Shown piece after piece: positions 41,807 through 53,670 of a DNA stretch of 64,000 nt. The notes under the pieces are model-generated. The model was given only the letters and a program-made list of their open reading frames with translations. It made no database searches and was not told the DNA's origin. Positions within the stretch are counted from its first letter, which is position 1. Each line of letters begins with the position of its first letter. The DNA is from Paralithodes platypus (taxonomy: Eukaryota; Arthropoda; Malacostraca; Decapoda; Lithodidae): positions 34,230,414-34,294,413 of the forward strand of contig CM064509.1 of the NCBI GenBank assembly GCA_032716605.1. Direction: 5' to 3'. Both the position numbers and the translations under genes were made by a program.

Positions 41807-43480
41807 CTAGGCCTGTGTATCCAGCTCAGTACCAGTACTTTCACTGCTGCGGTCGTTCACGGTGTTGGCGGCGGCGGTAGCAGACGCAACATTTTTACTA
41901 TTCTGTATTTTTGTTTTATAATCAAACTTCAAATCTTGTCTTCCCCATGCTTTATCAAGATTACTTTCAAACTCCCTTATTGATTCGGAATCGACTACAT
42001 ACTGGGGCAGTGCGTTCCACTCATTTACCACTCTTATCACAAAATGAGTTCTTTGCCTTCTCAAGCCTATTTCTTTCTTTGTAAATTTTCTTAGAGTGTC
42101 CTCTCGTTCTTGTTCCCTCCCGCATCAAGAAGATACCTTCACACACATCCTCATCGTACTTTCCTGACACTATCTTAAAAGTCTCTATCATATCCCCTCT
42201 CTTTCTCCTATATGCCAGTGTCGGAAGCCCCAGTGTCCTCAACCTCTGCTCATAGCCCGCGTTCTTCAACGTTGGTACCAGCTTGCTAGCTCTCCTCTGC
42301 ACTTTCTCCACTGCTTCTATATCCTTTACCATATATGGAGCCCACACCTGGTTCGCATATTCCAGGTGCGGCCTAACCAGCGCTGTATAGAGATTCCTGA
42401 AGATTTCTTCGTCAAGTGACACAAATGTCCTCCTTATCAGCCCTACAATTCTATTGGCTTTGTTTATCTTTTCCGCTAAATGTTCTGAGAAATTTAACTT
42501 ATTGTCTATCACTACTCCTATATCCTTTTCTGCATTCACTTCCTCCATCGCTTCATACATACTGTATCCTACAGTAGAGAGGACACTCTTGCTTGTCCCA
42601 ATCCGCATGTACTTGCATTTTTTTGGATGAAAAGGCATTAACCAATGCTCAGACCATCCCTTCATGCCCTCCACATCTCCTTGAAGCAAACCCACATCTT
42701 CCTTACTCCTCACTCTTCTATACAGCTTAGTGTCATCCGCATACAGGTATACCTCACTTCCATTAGTTATAACTTCAGGTAAGTCGTTGAAAAATGTAAC
42801 GAACAGCAGTGGTCCCAACACAGATCCCTGAGGTAGCCTACCCCACTTGTAATTTCCCTCCACCCCAAGCCTATTCCATTCACCAGTACCCTCTGTCTCC
42901 GATCTTTCAGGAAGGCTTCTATCCATTTCACACATTTCTCCCCTATATTATAGCTTCTAACTTTCTCTATTAACCTTTTATGTGGGACCTTATCGAAGGC
43001 CTTCATAAAATCGCAATATACCACGTCTATTACATGACCATCTTCAAGAATTTGCATCCAATCATCTACCACCTTAATTAGCTGTAGTACCGTCGACCTC
43101 CCCGGCAAGAATCCGAACTGTCTCCCACTGAAAAGTTGGTTTGACTTCATATGCTCCATTATTCCTTCTCTAATTACCGTTTCCATTAGTTTACACACAA
43201 CACTTGTCAAACTGACTGGTCTATAATTCCCTGGGTCATTTCTCTTTCCCTTCTTAAATATAGCTGTTATGTTCGCCTCTCTCCAGTCCATCGGGATTTG
43301 TCCTGTATTAAACGATACCTCAAATAACATTTTCAATGGCTCTACTAACATCTCACCTCCTTCCTTTATGATTCTTGGGTGTATCCCATCCGGTCCCGGT
43401 GACTTACTACTGTTCATTTTTTCTATAGCCCTTCTTATTCTAGCATGGGAAAACTCTATTAGTTTTAGTGCCGGTGCCAT
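41807..43480 (-). pseudogene. CR1/L2-type LINE reverse transcriptase, frameshifted
   Basis: First frame (43480 to 42767): KMNSSKSPGPDGIHP, AIFKKGKRNDPGNYRPVSLT, QFGFLPGRST and VVYCDFMKAFDKVPHKR (motif A). After TSGV the frame shifts by insertion of about five bases, and PQGSVLGPLLFVTFFNDLP (motif B) follows in 42935-42021 with VYLYADDTKLY (motif C, about 42723-42751). The thumb and C-terminal part include FRNLYTALVRPHLEYANQVW. A second shift near 42050 leads to FVIRVVNEWNALP and the stop at 41807. Endonuclease and ORF1 are absent (5' truncation). The clade is by motif style only. Confidence 0.85.
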
Positions 43481-43487
43481 ACAGTAT

Positions 43488-44360
43488 CTATAACTCTTTT
43501 ACCAAGCGAATAGAGGCAGATCCTTTACACAGCCAATCTCTTTCTCTCTCGTTCTTGTTTGTTTTGCACACCGGTACAAATGAGGCAGATCCCTCACACA
43601 TGCAACCAAGATGAAAAGGGGAGTCTGCAGAGAGCCAAGTGGCCCACATAAGGCAGATCCCTTTCACACCCAACCCATCTCATAAACGTTACCTGTTATT
43701 TACACTACTTACTATACACCCATGTTATTATATACCTGCAACCAAAGCACAATTGTAAGAAATAGCAACATAGGAAAATAGGAGTCTGTAGAGAGCCAAT
43801 TGGCCCACACAAGACAGATCCTTTTCACACCCAACCCATCTCATAACAACTCTCTCTCATTTATCTCTGTCTTCCTTACATTTATGACATCCTAGTCTCT
43901 CTCTCTCTCTCTCTCACAAATGAGAACATAAGAAAACCGGAGTCTGCAGAGAGCCAATTGGCCCACACATGTCAGATCCCTTTCACACCCAACCCATCCC
44001 GCACTCTCTCTCTCTCTCTCTCATATTTATCGCTATCTTCCTTACGTTTATGACATCCTATTCTCTCTTGCCATACTCTCTCACCCTCACAAATGAGAAC
44101 ATAAACAAAATAAGAAAACGGGAGTCTGCAGAGAGCCGATTGACCTACACATGGCAGATCCCTTTCACACCCAACCCATCTCGTTCTATCTAATTTCAAG
44201 TTGAAGCTCTATTGTTCTTGATCCCATTATAGCACTCGGTAGCCTATTTCACATATCTACAACTCTGTTACTAAACGAATAGAGGCAGATCCCTTATACA
44301 GGCAATCTCTCCCTCTCTCGTTCTTATTTGTTTGCACAATCTGTTCCTTTTGTAGTTTCT
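43488..44360 (-). repeat. LINE 3'-end fragment array, block 2
   Basis: At least four partial units like those at 40905-41770 (GGCAGATCCCTTTCACACCC, GGAGTCTGCAGAGAGCCAA, CACACCCAACCCATCTC), with (CT)n runs at about 43896-43914 and 44004-44022. The block lies on the 5' side of the RT pseudogene, so the LINE is embedded within its relatives' debris. Confidence 0.72.
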
Positions 44361-44882
44361 CCATGCCCGATAAGTTAAATGATCTTTTGATATCTGTGAC
44401 ACAACTTTTGTATCCAACACAATACCCTGCTTGAAAAACCCCTCGACCCCCGGACAACGTTGCTTGCAACTTTAATTATTATTATTATTATTATTGTTGT
44501 TATTAATTTAGTTATTTATTTTTTGTTGAGCTGTCGCAAATTTAGTCATCTGAACAAAACAAATACGATAGGTGCTTCATATTTTTAAGTAGTGATTCCC
44601 AATGAATAAACTATAAGGCTATTTCTGGATTAGCTCAGTGGACAATATTCATTACCCATCCATTCACACCAAAGCAAAATTAATCCTTCCTACTGTGGAT
44701 GGCATAATTATATTAACATTTCAAAGGGAGTCAGTCAGCCATATTATCCAGTTTAACATTTTCAAAATATACGTCTTGTTTCTAATAAACAGTAGCCTAT
44801 TAACATAAACTCATATTTTTTTCTAATGGAATTGGTCGGGTCTTTTCAATATTCTTTTTAAATATCCTATTTATCTACCTAT
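44361..44882. other. No gene recognised
   Basis: Contains (TTA)n at 44476-44500 and AT-rich unique sequence. Confidence 0.45.
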
Positions 44883-46800
44883 CTATTGCCCGACGCCGTG
44901 ATCCCCGAAGGTGTGGCCACGAACGAACCGCCCCCATGCACCTCTGTCCCCAGTCAGTCGATGCCCCTCCCCCCAACCAGCACCGCCTTCGTTCATATAC
45001 TTCCTCACTCCATCCTTCCACCTCTCTTTCGCTCTACATCTCCCTTTCTGTCCCTCCACCTCGCTCTCGTACACCCTCTTAGTCATTCTTTCGCTGCTTT
45101 CCATACGTTCCATATGGCCGAACCATCTCAAGTTATTCCTTTTCACACTTTCCAGCACATCTACCTCCACACCACACCTCCTTCTTACTTCCTTATTAGT
45201 CTGTCTATCCCTCCATGTAACTCCGCACGCACTTCTTAAGTAATTAATTTCCACTGCTCTCACTCTTGGTCTGAGTCTCTCAACCAACGTCCATGCTTCG
45301 ATTCCGTAAGTCAGTGTCGGGATTACCACACTGTCATGCAAGGACTTCTTCACTTCCCTACTGACCACCCTATTTCTTGTTACTGCTTTCAGCATTCCTA
45401 CAACCCTCTTCCCCTGTTGTACCCTCTCCCGCAGTTCTTCATCCATAGTCCCATCTTTACTCAACACACTGCCCAGATACTTAAAAGAGTTGACGATCTC
45501 CATAGCCTGACCGTTCAGCTTCACCTCACACTCTGTGACTTCACCCCTTTCGAAGACCATAACCTTGCTCTTCCCCGCATTTACCTTCAAATTCCGTTTT
45601 TCGCACACTGTTCCAAACTCATTTACCAGACCCTGCAACTCCCATTCATTATCACTCATCAGAACTGTATCATCCGCAAACAGCAGTATAGGTAGCTTCC
45701 ACTTAATTCCCTCCCTTTTCAGCGATACACCAACATCCACTGCTCTTAATAGTATTTCTTTCATGACTCCATCCATATATACAGTAAACAACCACGGGGA
45801 CATCACACACCCCTGTTTCAAACCAACATTCAGGTCAAAGAACTCGCTCTGTTCACTCTCCACACGTACTGCCGCCTTTGCACCCTCATACATGCTCTTC
45901 ACTGCTTTCAGCAACTTGCCATCTACTCCGTATATTCTAAGTACTTTCCACAAACCTTCTCTATCCACTCTTTGTCATAGGCCTTCTCCAAGTCCATAAA
46001 GGCAACATACACCTTTTGTTTCTTCTTCAGATATTTCTCCACAACACAATTCTGGGTATAAATCTGATCTACACATCCTCTTCCCTTCCTAAAAACCTCC
46101 CTGCTCGTCGCCTATCCATTTCTCCGTTCTCACTCTCACTCTCTCAATCACTACCCTACTGTATACCTTCCCTACTACGCTTAGAAGACATATTCCTCGG
46201 TGGTTACCACACACTCCTCTTTCCCCTTTGCCCTTGTATAGGGGGACTATTATGCTAGTCTTCCAGTCATCCGGTGCATTCCCCTTCTCCCATGCTAGTT
46301 TGCACATTTTCCATACCCATTCGATCACTATCTCACCACCATACCTCAACATTTCCCCACACACTCCATCTGTTCCTGGTGCTTTCCCCAACTTCACTCT
46401 TTTCATGGCTTCCCACACTTCTGACCTCCTGATCCCCACCTCCTCCTCCACTACTTCTCTTCTCCCTCCCATACCATATCCAGCTATGTTTGCTGGCTCT
46501 TCATTCCTTACATTTAGCAACTCATTGAAGTACTCCCTCCATCTTTCGACTCTCTCTTGCTTCTCGGCTAGCATTCTCCCATTCTTATCTTTCACACCCT
46601 TACTGTTTCCCTTGCTACCTTCCCTAACTTTCTTGACTTCTTTTCAGAACAGTTTCTTACTCTCCCTCCATTTTACACTGAGATTCCTTCCAAATTCCTC
46701 ATCTACTCTTCTCTTACTTTCCTTCACTACTATCTTCACCACCTTCTTACTCTCCACGTACCTTCCAAGTTTGTTAATTATTGGTCAGACATCATGCAAA
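44883..46800 (-). pseudogene. Non-LTR retrotransposon RT, nearly continuous, frameshifted
   Basis: N-terminal part (46595 to 46089): KLGKAPGTDGVCGEMLRYGG, IIVPLYKGKGERGVCGNHRG, then DEQGGF; the bridge 46088-45970 encodes RKGRGCVDQIY and VYVAFMDLEKAYDK (motif A). One base is missing near 45970, and 45968 to 44883 continues with VDREGLWKVLRIYG, GLKQGCVMSPWLFTVYMDG (motif B), LLFADDTVLMSD (motif C, about 45653-45690), FKYLGSVLSKDG, NNLRWFGHMERMESSERM and the end near 44883. A TGA interrupts KLF-KEVKKVREG upstream (about 46645). The 3' end sequence (CCGACGCCGTGATCCCCGAA) recurs at 51432. Apart from few lesions it is relatively young. Confidence 0.85.
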
Positions 46801-47149
46801 TGAGATATAACAATATTATTTATAGGCTACAAGCAACGTTACGTTTAATGTCATGGATTTGCTTAAATGTAATATAATTTGGTATGTGAATTTTGTTGTT
46901 ATTACAAAGTACCTTAATTGATAAAATTGCCTATCAGAGATAAATATGTTCACAATTGAAAGGCAATATTAAAAGTACATAAATGGAAATACAACCAAGG
47001 CAACTGAAGAGTTTAGTTATGAACATGAGAGAAGGTCGTAGATAAGTTGTAATTTGTAAAGTATAATTGGATTCACACACCAAACGTATATACTGTATAA
47101 TGAATTTATTAATGTATATAGTGATACCTCTCTGGCCAGTAAATCAACA
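46801..47149. other. No gene recognised
   Basis: AT-rich non-coding sequence. Confidence 0.4.
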
Positions 47150-47490
47150 AATTTAGCTGCTCGCCCTAATTAAATAATTTGATGATATTTTCAACCATTC
47201 AGCCCAATTCAATAATTTCGACCACTCAGCCCAACTTGAGAAATATTTAACTGCCTGGCTCAATTCAATTACTCAGCTCAACTCAATTAAATTTGACAAT
47301 TTTGACCAATGAGCCTAATTTAACTGCTCGACATAATTCGACCAATTTGACTGTGTGGCCAAATTCCGTCTATTTGACAGCTCGTCCTAATTTGATCGCT
47401 TGGCTCAATTCAACCAATTTTACTGCTTGGCCCAATTTGATCAATTTGATTACTTGGCCTAATACGACACATCAGCTTTAATCAACCAAT
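47150..47490 (+). repeat. Degenerate minisatellite, second locus
   Basis: CCCAATTTGATCAATTTGA, TTTGACTGTGTGGCC and similar words match the 23.0-24.3 kb array in texture and unit content. Confidence 0.75.
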
Positions 47491-47955
47491 GTATCCACTT
47501 GAATCACCTGGAATCTGTCTCACTGTTTGTAGCTGAATAATTACTATTACCTTTGAACAAGATCCCACCATTTTAAGATTAAATTAATCCTTTACCCTCT
47601 GGAAGATAGTCCACCTCCCTTAGGGCTGGTCCAGCCTTGTTACTTTGGTAATTTGCTTCCCAAGTGAAGATTGTCATATTTTATTGTCTCTTTTAACATT
47701 AATTTCCTTTTCTTTCTTGATTTTTATCATATTCGTTGTGATACTTGCTAGTTGTTCAAACACTTCACAATATGTAAATCACATTTCAATTTTTGGTAAT
47801 TTATTACATGTGGCATTGGTGTAATGGTTTGGATTACTTGTCTATATTTTAACCCTTCACACATAGGCCCTAGCCTGTGAATTCAATCTCTGGATGGTGA
47901 CAAGTAAGTGGCAGGTATTTTTTGAAGGCAGGCCGGTCGTCACCTCTATAGCTTC
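47491..47955. other. No gene; weak tRNA-like sequence
   Basis: TTGGTGTAATGGTTTGGAT (47816-47834) followed by GTGAATTCAATCTC 45 bases on is a weak, degenerate match to tRNA A and B boxes. Probably an old SINE head; not a functional tRNA. Confidence 0.3.
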
Positions 47956-47960
47956 TTTAA

Positions 47961-48334
47961 GGGAGCCCACTTCGCTTTTTTCTCTTTCTCTCCCTCTCTC
48001 TTTGGCTTGTATCCATTCGGCCCCATTCAGCCTACTGTTTTAAGACGTTTACCCCCATCCAGGTGTCAATATTTTCCTGGCGAGCGGTAGCGAGCCAACA
48101 CATATATATTTTTGTTTTGAAAGCAAGCTAAATTTGTACATTTTTCGACAGAACAATGTCTCCGGTGAAGTCGGATTTCTCCATACAATGGTGGCTCGCT
48201 ATCGCTCGCCAGGAAGAAATCGACACCTGGATGGGGATAAACGTCTTAAAACAGTTGGCTGAATGGGGCCGAATGGATACAAGCCAGGGAAAGAGAAAAA
48301 CGGAGAGAAAGGTAAATAAAGCCGGTGACCCCCC
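47961..48334. mobile_element. TTAA-flanked fold-back MITE, family R, copy 1
   Basis: 374 bp between TTAA 47957-47960 and TTAA 48335-48338. The two halves are inverted over about 150 bp: GGCTTGTATCCATTCGGCCC, TTTAAGACGTTTACCCCCAT and TTTTCCTGGCGAGCGGTAGC on the left recur as complements on the right. No coding capacity. Confidence 0.9.
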
Positions 48335-48427
48335 TTAAGATGGTGTGCAATGCCTTTTGACGTCACTCTGTCTGGCATTTATACAAGTACTGAAATTATT
48401 GACAACACCCTGTGATTTTCAATACCC

Positions 48428-48500
48428 TCTCCCCCAAGATATACCGGGAATCGAACCTGAGTCAGTGTGGTTACTAGTTAGGTCTATGACCACTCAGCCA
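48428..48500 (-). other. tRNA-like SINE head
   Basis: On the minus strand GTATGGCTGAGTGGTCATAG resembles a Leu/Ser tRNA D-arm (A box) and CAGGTTCGATTCCCGG gives an exact B box about 45 bases later. The acceptor stem does not pair well, so I call a tRNA-derived repeat and not a tRNA gene. Confidence 0.45.
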
Positions 48501-48851
48501 TACCTTCCTTGGTGGAGATATTTGTTCATTTAAGCACATTTGTATTTATTCAGATTTTACTATACATTTTGGTCGCATCTTTATTTCTTCCTATGCCAGC
48601 ATTTCTCTCAACTGGTTTTCCTCCATTTACATTTTTAGCGTGCTTCTTTCATGCAGCTCAGTGCTCTCTATCTCTCTCTCTCTCTCATCATTCACCCCTT
48701 TTCTTCCAGTGTTTTGTTTCGTTATTTCCCCCCTCATTTCCTTTCCCCTCGTTCTATTATCATTCTTCTCTTCCATTATTTTTTCTCATGTTATATTTTG
48801 TCGTTGTCATTATGTTCATTGCTTTCGATCGTTATTTTATGTCAAGCTTAA

Positions 48852-49040
48852 GGGATTTTCCCCTTCTGCCTCTTGCTTAGCCCCATTAGTTTTAAGATAT
48901 TAAGACGTTCATCCCATTAATTTGGCGATTTTAAAACCTCTCGCCCCATGTCTTTGTCAATATCAAAACCTTTTGTGAGGAAGTCTTGTGGGCATTTCTT
49001 AAGCTTGATGGAGGTCTAGGGGAAAAAACAACAACTCCCC
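48852..49040. mobile_element. TTAA MITE, family Q, copy 1 (internally deleted)
   Basis: 189 bp between TTAA 48848-48851 and TTAA 49041-49044. Shares TTAGCCCCATTAGTTTTA, AATTTGGCGATTTTAA and AAGCTTGATGGAGGTCTAGG with the 53.3, 58.8 and 60.2 kb copies, but lacks the central GGCGAGC block. Confidence 0.8.
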
Positions 49041-49044
49041 TTAA

Positions 49045-49403
49045 TTGTTACTACTATGCATGCTTAGTTAATATATAGACTGATACCGCACCTCCTGTGG
49101 AACACGTACTGTATGTATATATATATATGCATGTACGTATGTATGTATATATGCATGTATGTATCTATAAATGTATGTACTTAATAATCCTTCCATACCA
49201 AGTTTATCTCTACCACTTTATCGGTTAATTGTGTTATCTTTACTTGAATCTTCCATTGTTTCTCTTTATCAATCTACCTTGCTTTCTACACTATCTTTAT
49301 TACGTAACCTTCTCTTTCATTTATTGCCCGACTATATCTACAGTATCTCACTTATCTTTCTCTCTCTTTAATTTATCTTCATATTCCACGTCTCCAGCTG
49401 TAG
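49045..49403. other. No gene; TA-rich microsatellite
   Basis: Contains a (TA)n/GTATG-rich stretch at 49113-49170. Nothing coding. Confidence 0.45.
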
Positions 49404-49531
49404 TTCTCCCCCCTCTCTCTCTCTCTCTCTCTTTCTCTTCTCTCTCTTTCCCTTCTCTCTCTCTGTCTCTTTCCCTTCTCTCTCTCTTTCACATCCTAAT
49501 CTCCTCGTTTGTTTACATCCCTCGTTTCTCT

Positions 49532-49622
<91 letters not shown>

Positions 49623-49680
49623 CCCTCTCCCTCTCTCTCTCTCTCTCTCCTCTCTCTCCTCTCTCTCTCTCTCATTCTCA
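49404..49680 (+). repeat. (CT)n polypyrimidine tract
   Basis: Long (TC)n with pure (TC) from about 49536 to 49617. All reading frames across it are low-complexity Ser/Leu or Arg/Glu artefacts. Confidence 0.97.
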
Positions 49681-49751
49681 TTCTACTCTTCTCCAACTCT
49701 CGTTCTCCCTCCCGCTCACCACAAAATGAAATATTCCGCTTAATTAAAGGC

Positions 49752-50130
49752 AGGAGAGAGAAGAAGCCCCGAGGGAGAGGAGGAGGAGAAGGTGGAGGGG
49801 GAAGGAGGAGGAGGAGGAGGAGAAAATAAGAGAAAATCCATGGAACGGAGGAAGGAAAAGGTGAAGGGGGAAGGAGGAGGAGGAGGGAATAAGGGCAAAT
49901 CCATGGAAAGGAGGAATGAAAAGGTGGAGGAGGAGGAGAAAGAAGGAAGGGGTAGAAGTAGGAGGAGATGGATGGAATAAGAGCAAATCCATGGAAAAGG
50001 AGGAGGAAGAAGGAGTAGAAGGAGGAAGAAGAGGAGGATGGTGGAGGAGGAGGAAGAGGTGTTGGAGGAAGAAGAGGAGGATGGTGGTGGAGGAGGAAGA
50101 GGAAAAAGAAAGAGGGTGGTGAAGGAAGGA
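49752..50130 (+). repeat. Polypurine (GGA/GAA-rich) tract
   Basis: Almost pure purine for about 375 bp, interrupted by repeated AAATCCATGGAA words (about 49835, 49899, 49985), suggesting an expanded unit of about 65-85 bp. Confidence 0.9.
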
Positions 50131-51430
50131 AGCGGAGAAGAAAGGCTAGGAAGACAGAAGAAGATGAGAAGGAAGTTGAAAACAATACAACAAAAGAGCA
50201 AAGAGTAGTAGTAACAGGAAAGTGCAAATTCGAGAGAGAGAGAATTATAATTGAGAATAGTATATTTTCCATTCAATAATGACTATTCAATATATAAATA
50301 AATGTAGTACACGGTAGGAGGAGTGTGGGAGAATAATGTGGAGGGAGGGGGTGGTGAGAAGTGGGAGGAGGGAGGAGAGTGTAGTGATGGAGTAGGAGGA
50401 GGGGCGGGGTGTGAATGGGTGGGGGGGAAAGAATGGGGGCGAGCTGGGGAACAAGAAGGAAGAAATTAGGCCCTCGAGTGGTAGTCTGAAATTTGTATCG
50501 AACGCAAAAGAAAGAACAAACGAAGGAATGAAAGGTGAAACTTGAATACCATCTGCTAGCAACATGAAACAAAGACACTAAAATTAATCTGTTATGCCAG
50601 GTTTTTGCAGGGGTTAACTGGATTATTTTGGTAGGTTCTTACTCGACTGGAGAAGTTGAAACCACAAGAACACATGCACAATAGAGGATAAATATAATAC
50701 AGAGCACAAACATAGCTTATCTTATTCAACTTAACTATAATGTTTATACAGAGTTACATTCAGACATGGATTGAGGCTAGGAATTAATATTGGGGTGCCA
50801 CAATGGTGATTCAATAATAATTCTGTAGAGCCAAGATCCAAAGATCTTCGGTAAGTTAACTTGATGCCAGTTCTTTAGTTACCTTACCGAATATATAGCC
50901 CAAATCTTCCAGCTCTTAAAAACCTTCCAGTGAAGTGTATTTTAAGAGCTTTCCAACTGTACTGATCTCTGTTCGGTCTGGCATAGTCTTAATGATAGTG
51001 GCGTTTCTCCCTGTGCTCCTTCTCACAAGTTCTCGGTGCAAAAAAGGCAGATGTGCTGGGAGGAGGGCCTGGGGCGGCTAGGGTAGCCCCTCTGGGTTTC
51101 CTTGTCCCTGCGGTGGTGCGGCTTGGAGCAAGAAGGGCGCATGGTGGTGTAAGACTTATGCAAAGTCTTGCTTGCTTTGCCTTCCTTCCGGTCCTTCTTG
51201 TTTCTGTCACTGCCAGGATTTCTGATGGTGACTATGATGTTCTTTCCTGGTGTTGGGGGAAGTGCGGGTGTGATGGAGGCGACTCAAGGCGCACTCTGGT
51301 GGTGAGGCACTTGTGTCTTCTTTCCTCGGTGGTGTGGTGGCAAGGGTGGTAATTTTGGCTCTTGGTGGTGTTGTGTTTCTATCCTCTTTCTTCGTTATTT
51401 CATAATCTATATAATAAATCTATATATATC
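50131..51430. other. No gene recognised
   Basis: G-rich stretch at 50310-50450 continues the purine bias. A GC-richer segment at 51040-51340 has a 99-codon frame with no recognisable motif; I do not call it. Confidence 0.4.
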
Positions 51431-51431
51431 T

Positions 51432-51478
51432 CTTTCCAGACGCCTTGATCCCCAAGAGGGTGACCACGAATTAATTGC
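51432..51478 (-). repeat. 3'-end fragment of the 44.9 kb LINE family
   Basis: CAGACGCCTTGATCCCCAAG and GTGACCACGAA match the terminal sequence near 44887-44930 (CCGACGCCGTGATCCCCGAA, GTGGCCACGAA). Likely a severely 5'-truncated copy. Confidence 0.6.
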
Positions 51479-51571
51479 TTTCATATTCTGAGGAAATGTT
51501 TTCAAAATCTTGACTTTGTTTTCGGGGAGGGTTGCTATACCCTGCTCTAAAAAAGTACACCAAAACTCTTG

Positions 51572-51700
51572 AACATTAACCTCTATAACTAAAAAACGAC
51601 TTGAGTAACATTTGGTGAAGGGTCAGCCAGGGAATAGATGTGGAAATGTATAGCGAATTTGCTCTAGCCCTTTTTGAGTTCCAGAGGTTAAGGTTCACGA
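51572..51700. repeat. Short TIR element, copy 4
   Basis: AACCTCTATAACTAAAAAAC to TTTTTGAGTTCCAGAGGTTA, sharing GCGAATTTGCTCTAGCCC and GGGTCAGCCAGGGAATAG with the 26.3 and 34.2 kb copies. Confidence 0.65.
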
Positions 51701-52240
51701 TTTCTGGCCTACCTACAGGGTATAGCACAACTGTCCATTGTAGTGTATAGTGTGTGAGGTGCATGTGGAATGTTGTACTGTTGGAATGACTATGGATGTT
51801 ATTTTGGTCTGTAACCAGTGTAGTCAGTTCGCCCCATGTTGACCAGGTGCTAGTATATACTTGTATACATGCGGCACTGGTCTACCGCACCTCTAATCAC
51901 CGCCATTGCAGTGAGAAATGCGGAAGTCTATAACCTCTGGTCAATAAACCTTTTGGGCACCCATTGGTTGGTGAATCTCGCACTTCCTAAACGTAAATCG
52001 CGCACGTAACCACTAAGATACGCCAGCTCAATAGAAATACAAATATTGTACAATAGAAAAAAAGGAATATGGTAGAAAGATAGGGAATATGTATCGGACG
52101 TAAGGGAAAAGGGAAAAACTTGAATGACAAATTTTAGCAACAAAAAGGAGAAAATCGAGCAAAGATTAGACAAATATAGAAAACAGAGGGATAAATAATG
52201 TGTACCAAACGCTGAACACAGAAAGCACTAAGGGAGGAGA
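51701..52240. other. No gene recognised
   Basis: Words such as GCCAGGTGCTAG-like GACCAGGTGCTAGTATA and GGCACTGGTCTACCGCACCTC near 51840-51895 recur near 59970-60035, so a further dispersed repeat lies here. Confidence 0.45.
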
Positions 52241-52241
52241 G

Positions 52242-52244
<3 letters not shown>

Positions 52245-52274
<30 letters not shown>
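52245..52274 (+). repeat. T-tract
   Basis: Uninterrupted run of about 29 T; possible A-tail of a minus-strand retroposon. Confidence 0.9.
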
Positions 52275-52275
<1 letters not shown>

Positions 52276-53018
52276 GTACAGTTACAAAGTGGTGTACAAT
52301 CAATCTATTCATATTCTAGTTACATTATAGTTTATCTTATTGTACCAGTACCTCCCTACAATCAAACTAGTTGTTCCCCAATTCGGCCCTCCGCCACGAC
52401 CATTTCAAAGTCCAAGCCTCTCACTCTTGTCCTCTGTGGAAAAGAAAATCAACTGGCAACAAAAACGGAATAACTAAAATATAAAGGAATACACAGTGGA
52501 GGAAGAGAAGGGCAAGTGGAAGCAGGCATGCAGCTGATAAAGAAATGCAAGCGGTGTATTAATTAGATTAGGCAAGTAAAGACGGAAATAATGGCCAAAA
52601 TTCTTGATGCGAAAAGATGAGCGGGAATTTGGGGCACGAGTGGAGAGAGGGGAGGGAAAGTGGGGGGAGGGGATGAGAGAGAGAGAGAGAGAGTTTAACT
52701 AAATAAGTGGGAGGGGGTGAATCAGCTTAAGAAATTCAAGAGAAGGAGAGACAGGATAGTGAAGAAGACTAAATGAGACAAAGAAGAAGGGGAGACACAA
52801 AGCAGAGTAGAAGTAAAATTAGATCAAAGAAATAGAGAAGCTAATTAGAAGCAAGCACACGATAGAAGGCGTGTGGGGGGGGGGGGGAGGGGGGGGGGAT
52901 AATAGAGAGCAGAAAGGAAGTGAAAAAAAATGGGGAGTAGTAGTTGTTATGAAGAAAGTTGGTATTAGGAGAAGCAGCAACAGAAGAATGTAAGCTTGGG
53001 AATGTACAGTCGCGGTCA
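52275..53018. other. No gene; purine-rich and G-run sequence
   Basis: GA-rich from about 52620, (GA)n at 52677-52692 and a broken G-run at 52873-52898. No coding evidence. Confidence 0.5.
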
Positions 53019-53022
53019 TTAA

Positions 53023-53095
53023 GAGGAGGCACTTGTTTTTTCGGGACCTCCTTCTCCCTCATGTTTATCCCTATTAGTTTTGGGATTTTAAGATC
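53023..53095. repeat. TTAA MITE, family Q, left-end fragment
   Basis: TTAA 53019-53022 then GAGGAGGCACTTG, CTCCCTCATGTTTATCCC and GTTTTGGGATTTTAAGA, matching the first 75 bp of the other Q copies; the rest is missing. Confidence 0.65.
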
Positions 53096-53300
53096 ATCAA
53101 CAAAAAATACATAACCTAGCATATGTACCAGAGCAACATTGATAGCAACGAGAATAAATAAATAACCATACGATGGAGATAAAAAACAGAAGCACCACAT
53201 TGCTGATAAAAGAACAAATAAATACACAAGAACATCAACATAATCATATCATCATTTACATCCACCACAACAACATTGATAGCAGCAACAAATACGTGAA
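53096..53300. repeat. Short ATC/ACA-rich sequence
   Basis: CATCCACCACAACAACATT and AACATCAACATAATC-type words, similar to the minisatellite at 54094-54190. Confidence 0.5.
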
Positions 53301-53304
53301 CTAA

Positions 53305-53622
53305 GGGGAGGCAGTTGGTTTATCGAGTCCTCCTCCTCCCTCATGTTTAGCCCTATTAGTTATGAGATTTCAAGACATTCGCCTCATTAGTTTGGCGATT
53401 TTCAGACCTTTTGCCCCATTTCTTTGCCAATATTAAGACCTTTCGTGCCTTTTAGGTGTCGATGTTTTCCTGGCGAGCCTGTATTTTAAGAGGAATCGGC
53501 CTTCGGTCGGGACATTTTTCTACCGAAAAATTTACAAATTTATATCGAAGGGGGGTCTTGTGGGAGTTGTTAAAGTTTGATAGAGGTTTAGAGAGCAAAC
53601 TAAACCCCCTCCTTAAACCATT
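53305..53622. mobile_element. TTAA MITE, family Q, copy 2
   Basis: 318 bp. Left flank CTAA (mutated TTAA) 53301-53304, right TTAA 53623-53626. Ends GGGGAGGCAG and, complemented, GGAGGGGGTTTAG. The interior includes CGATGTTTTCCTGGCGAGCC, the block shared with family R. Confidence 0.75.
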
Positions 53623-53670
53623 AAGCCGAACCAGTAAATGATGCTCATTCATTCATTCATTCATTTTCTA

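Noticed and set aside
48428..48500. Functional tRNA-Leu/Ser
   Set aside because: A- and B-box words are present but no acceptor stem is evident.
49229..50276. Several 100-260 codon frames on both strands
   Set aside because: They are translations of (CT)n and polypurine tracts (Ser/Leu, Arg/Glu, Pro/Ser only).
51053..51352. 99-codon plus-strand frame in GC-richer sequence
   Set aside because: No motif, and composition suggests chance lack of stops.
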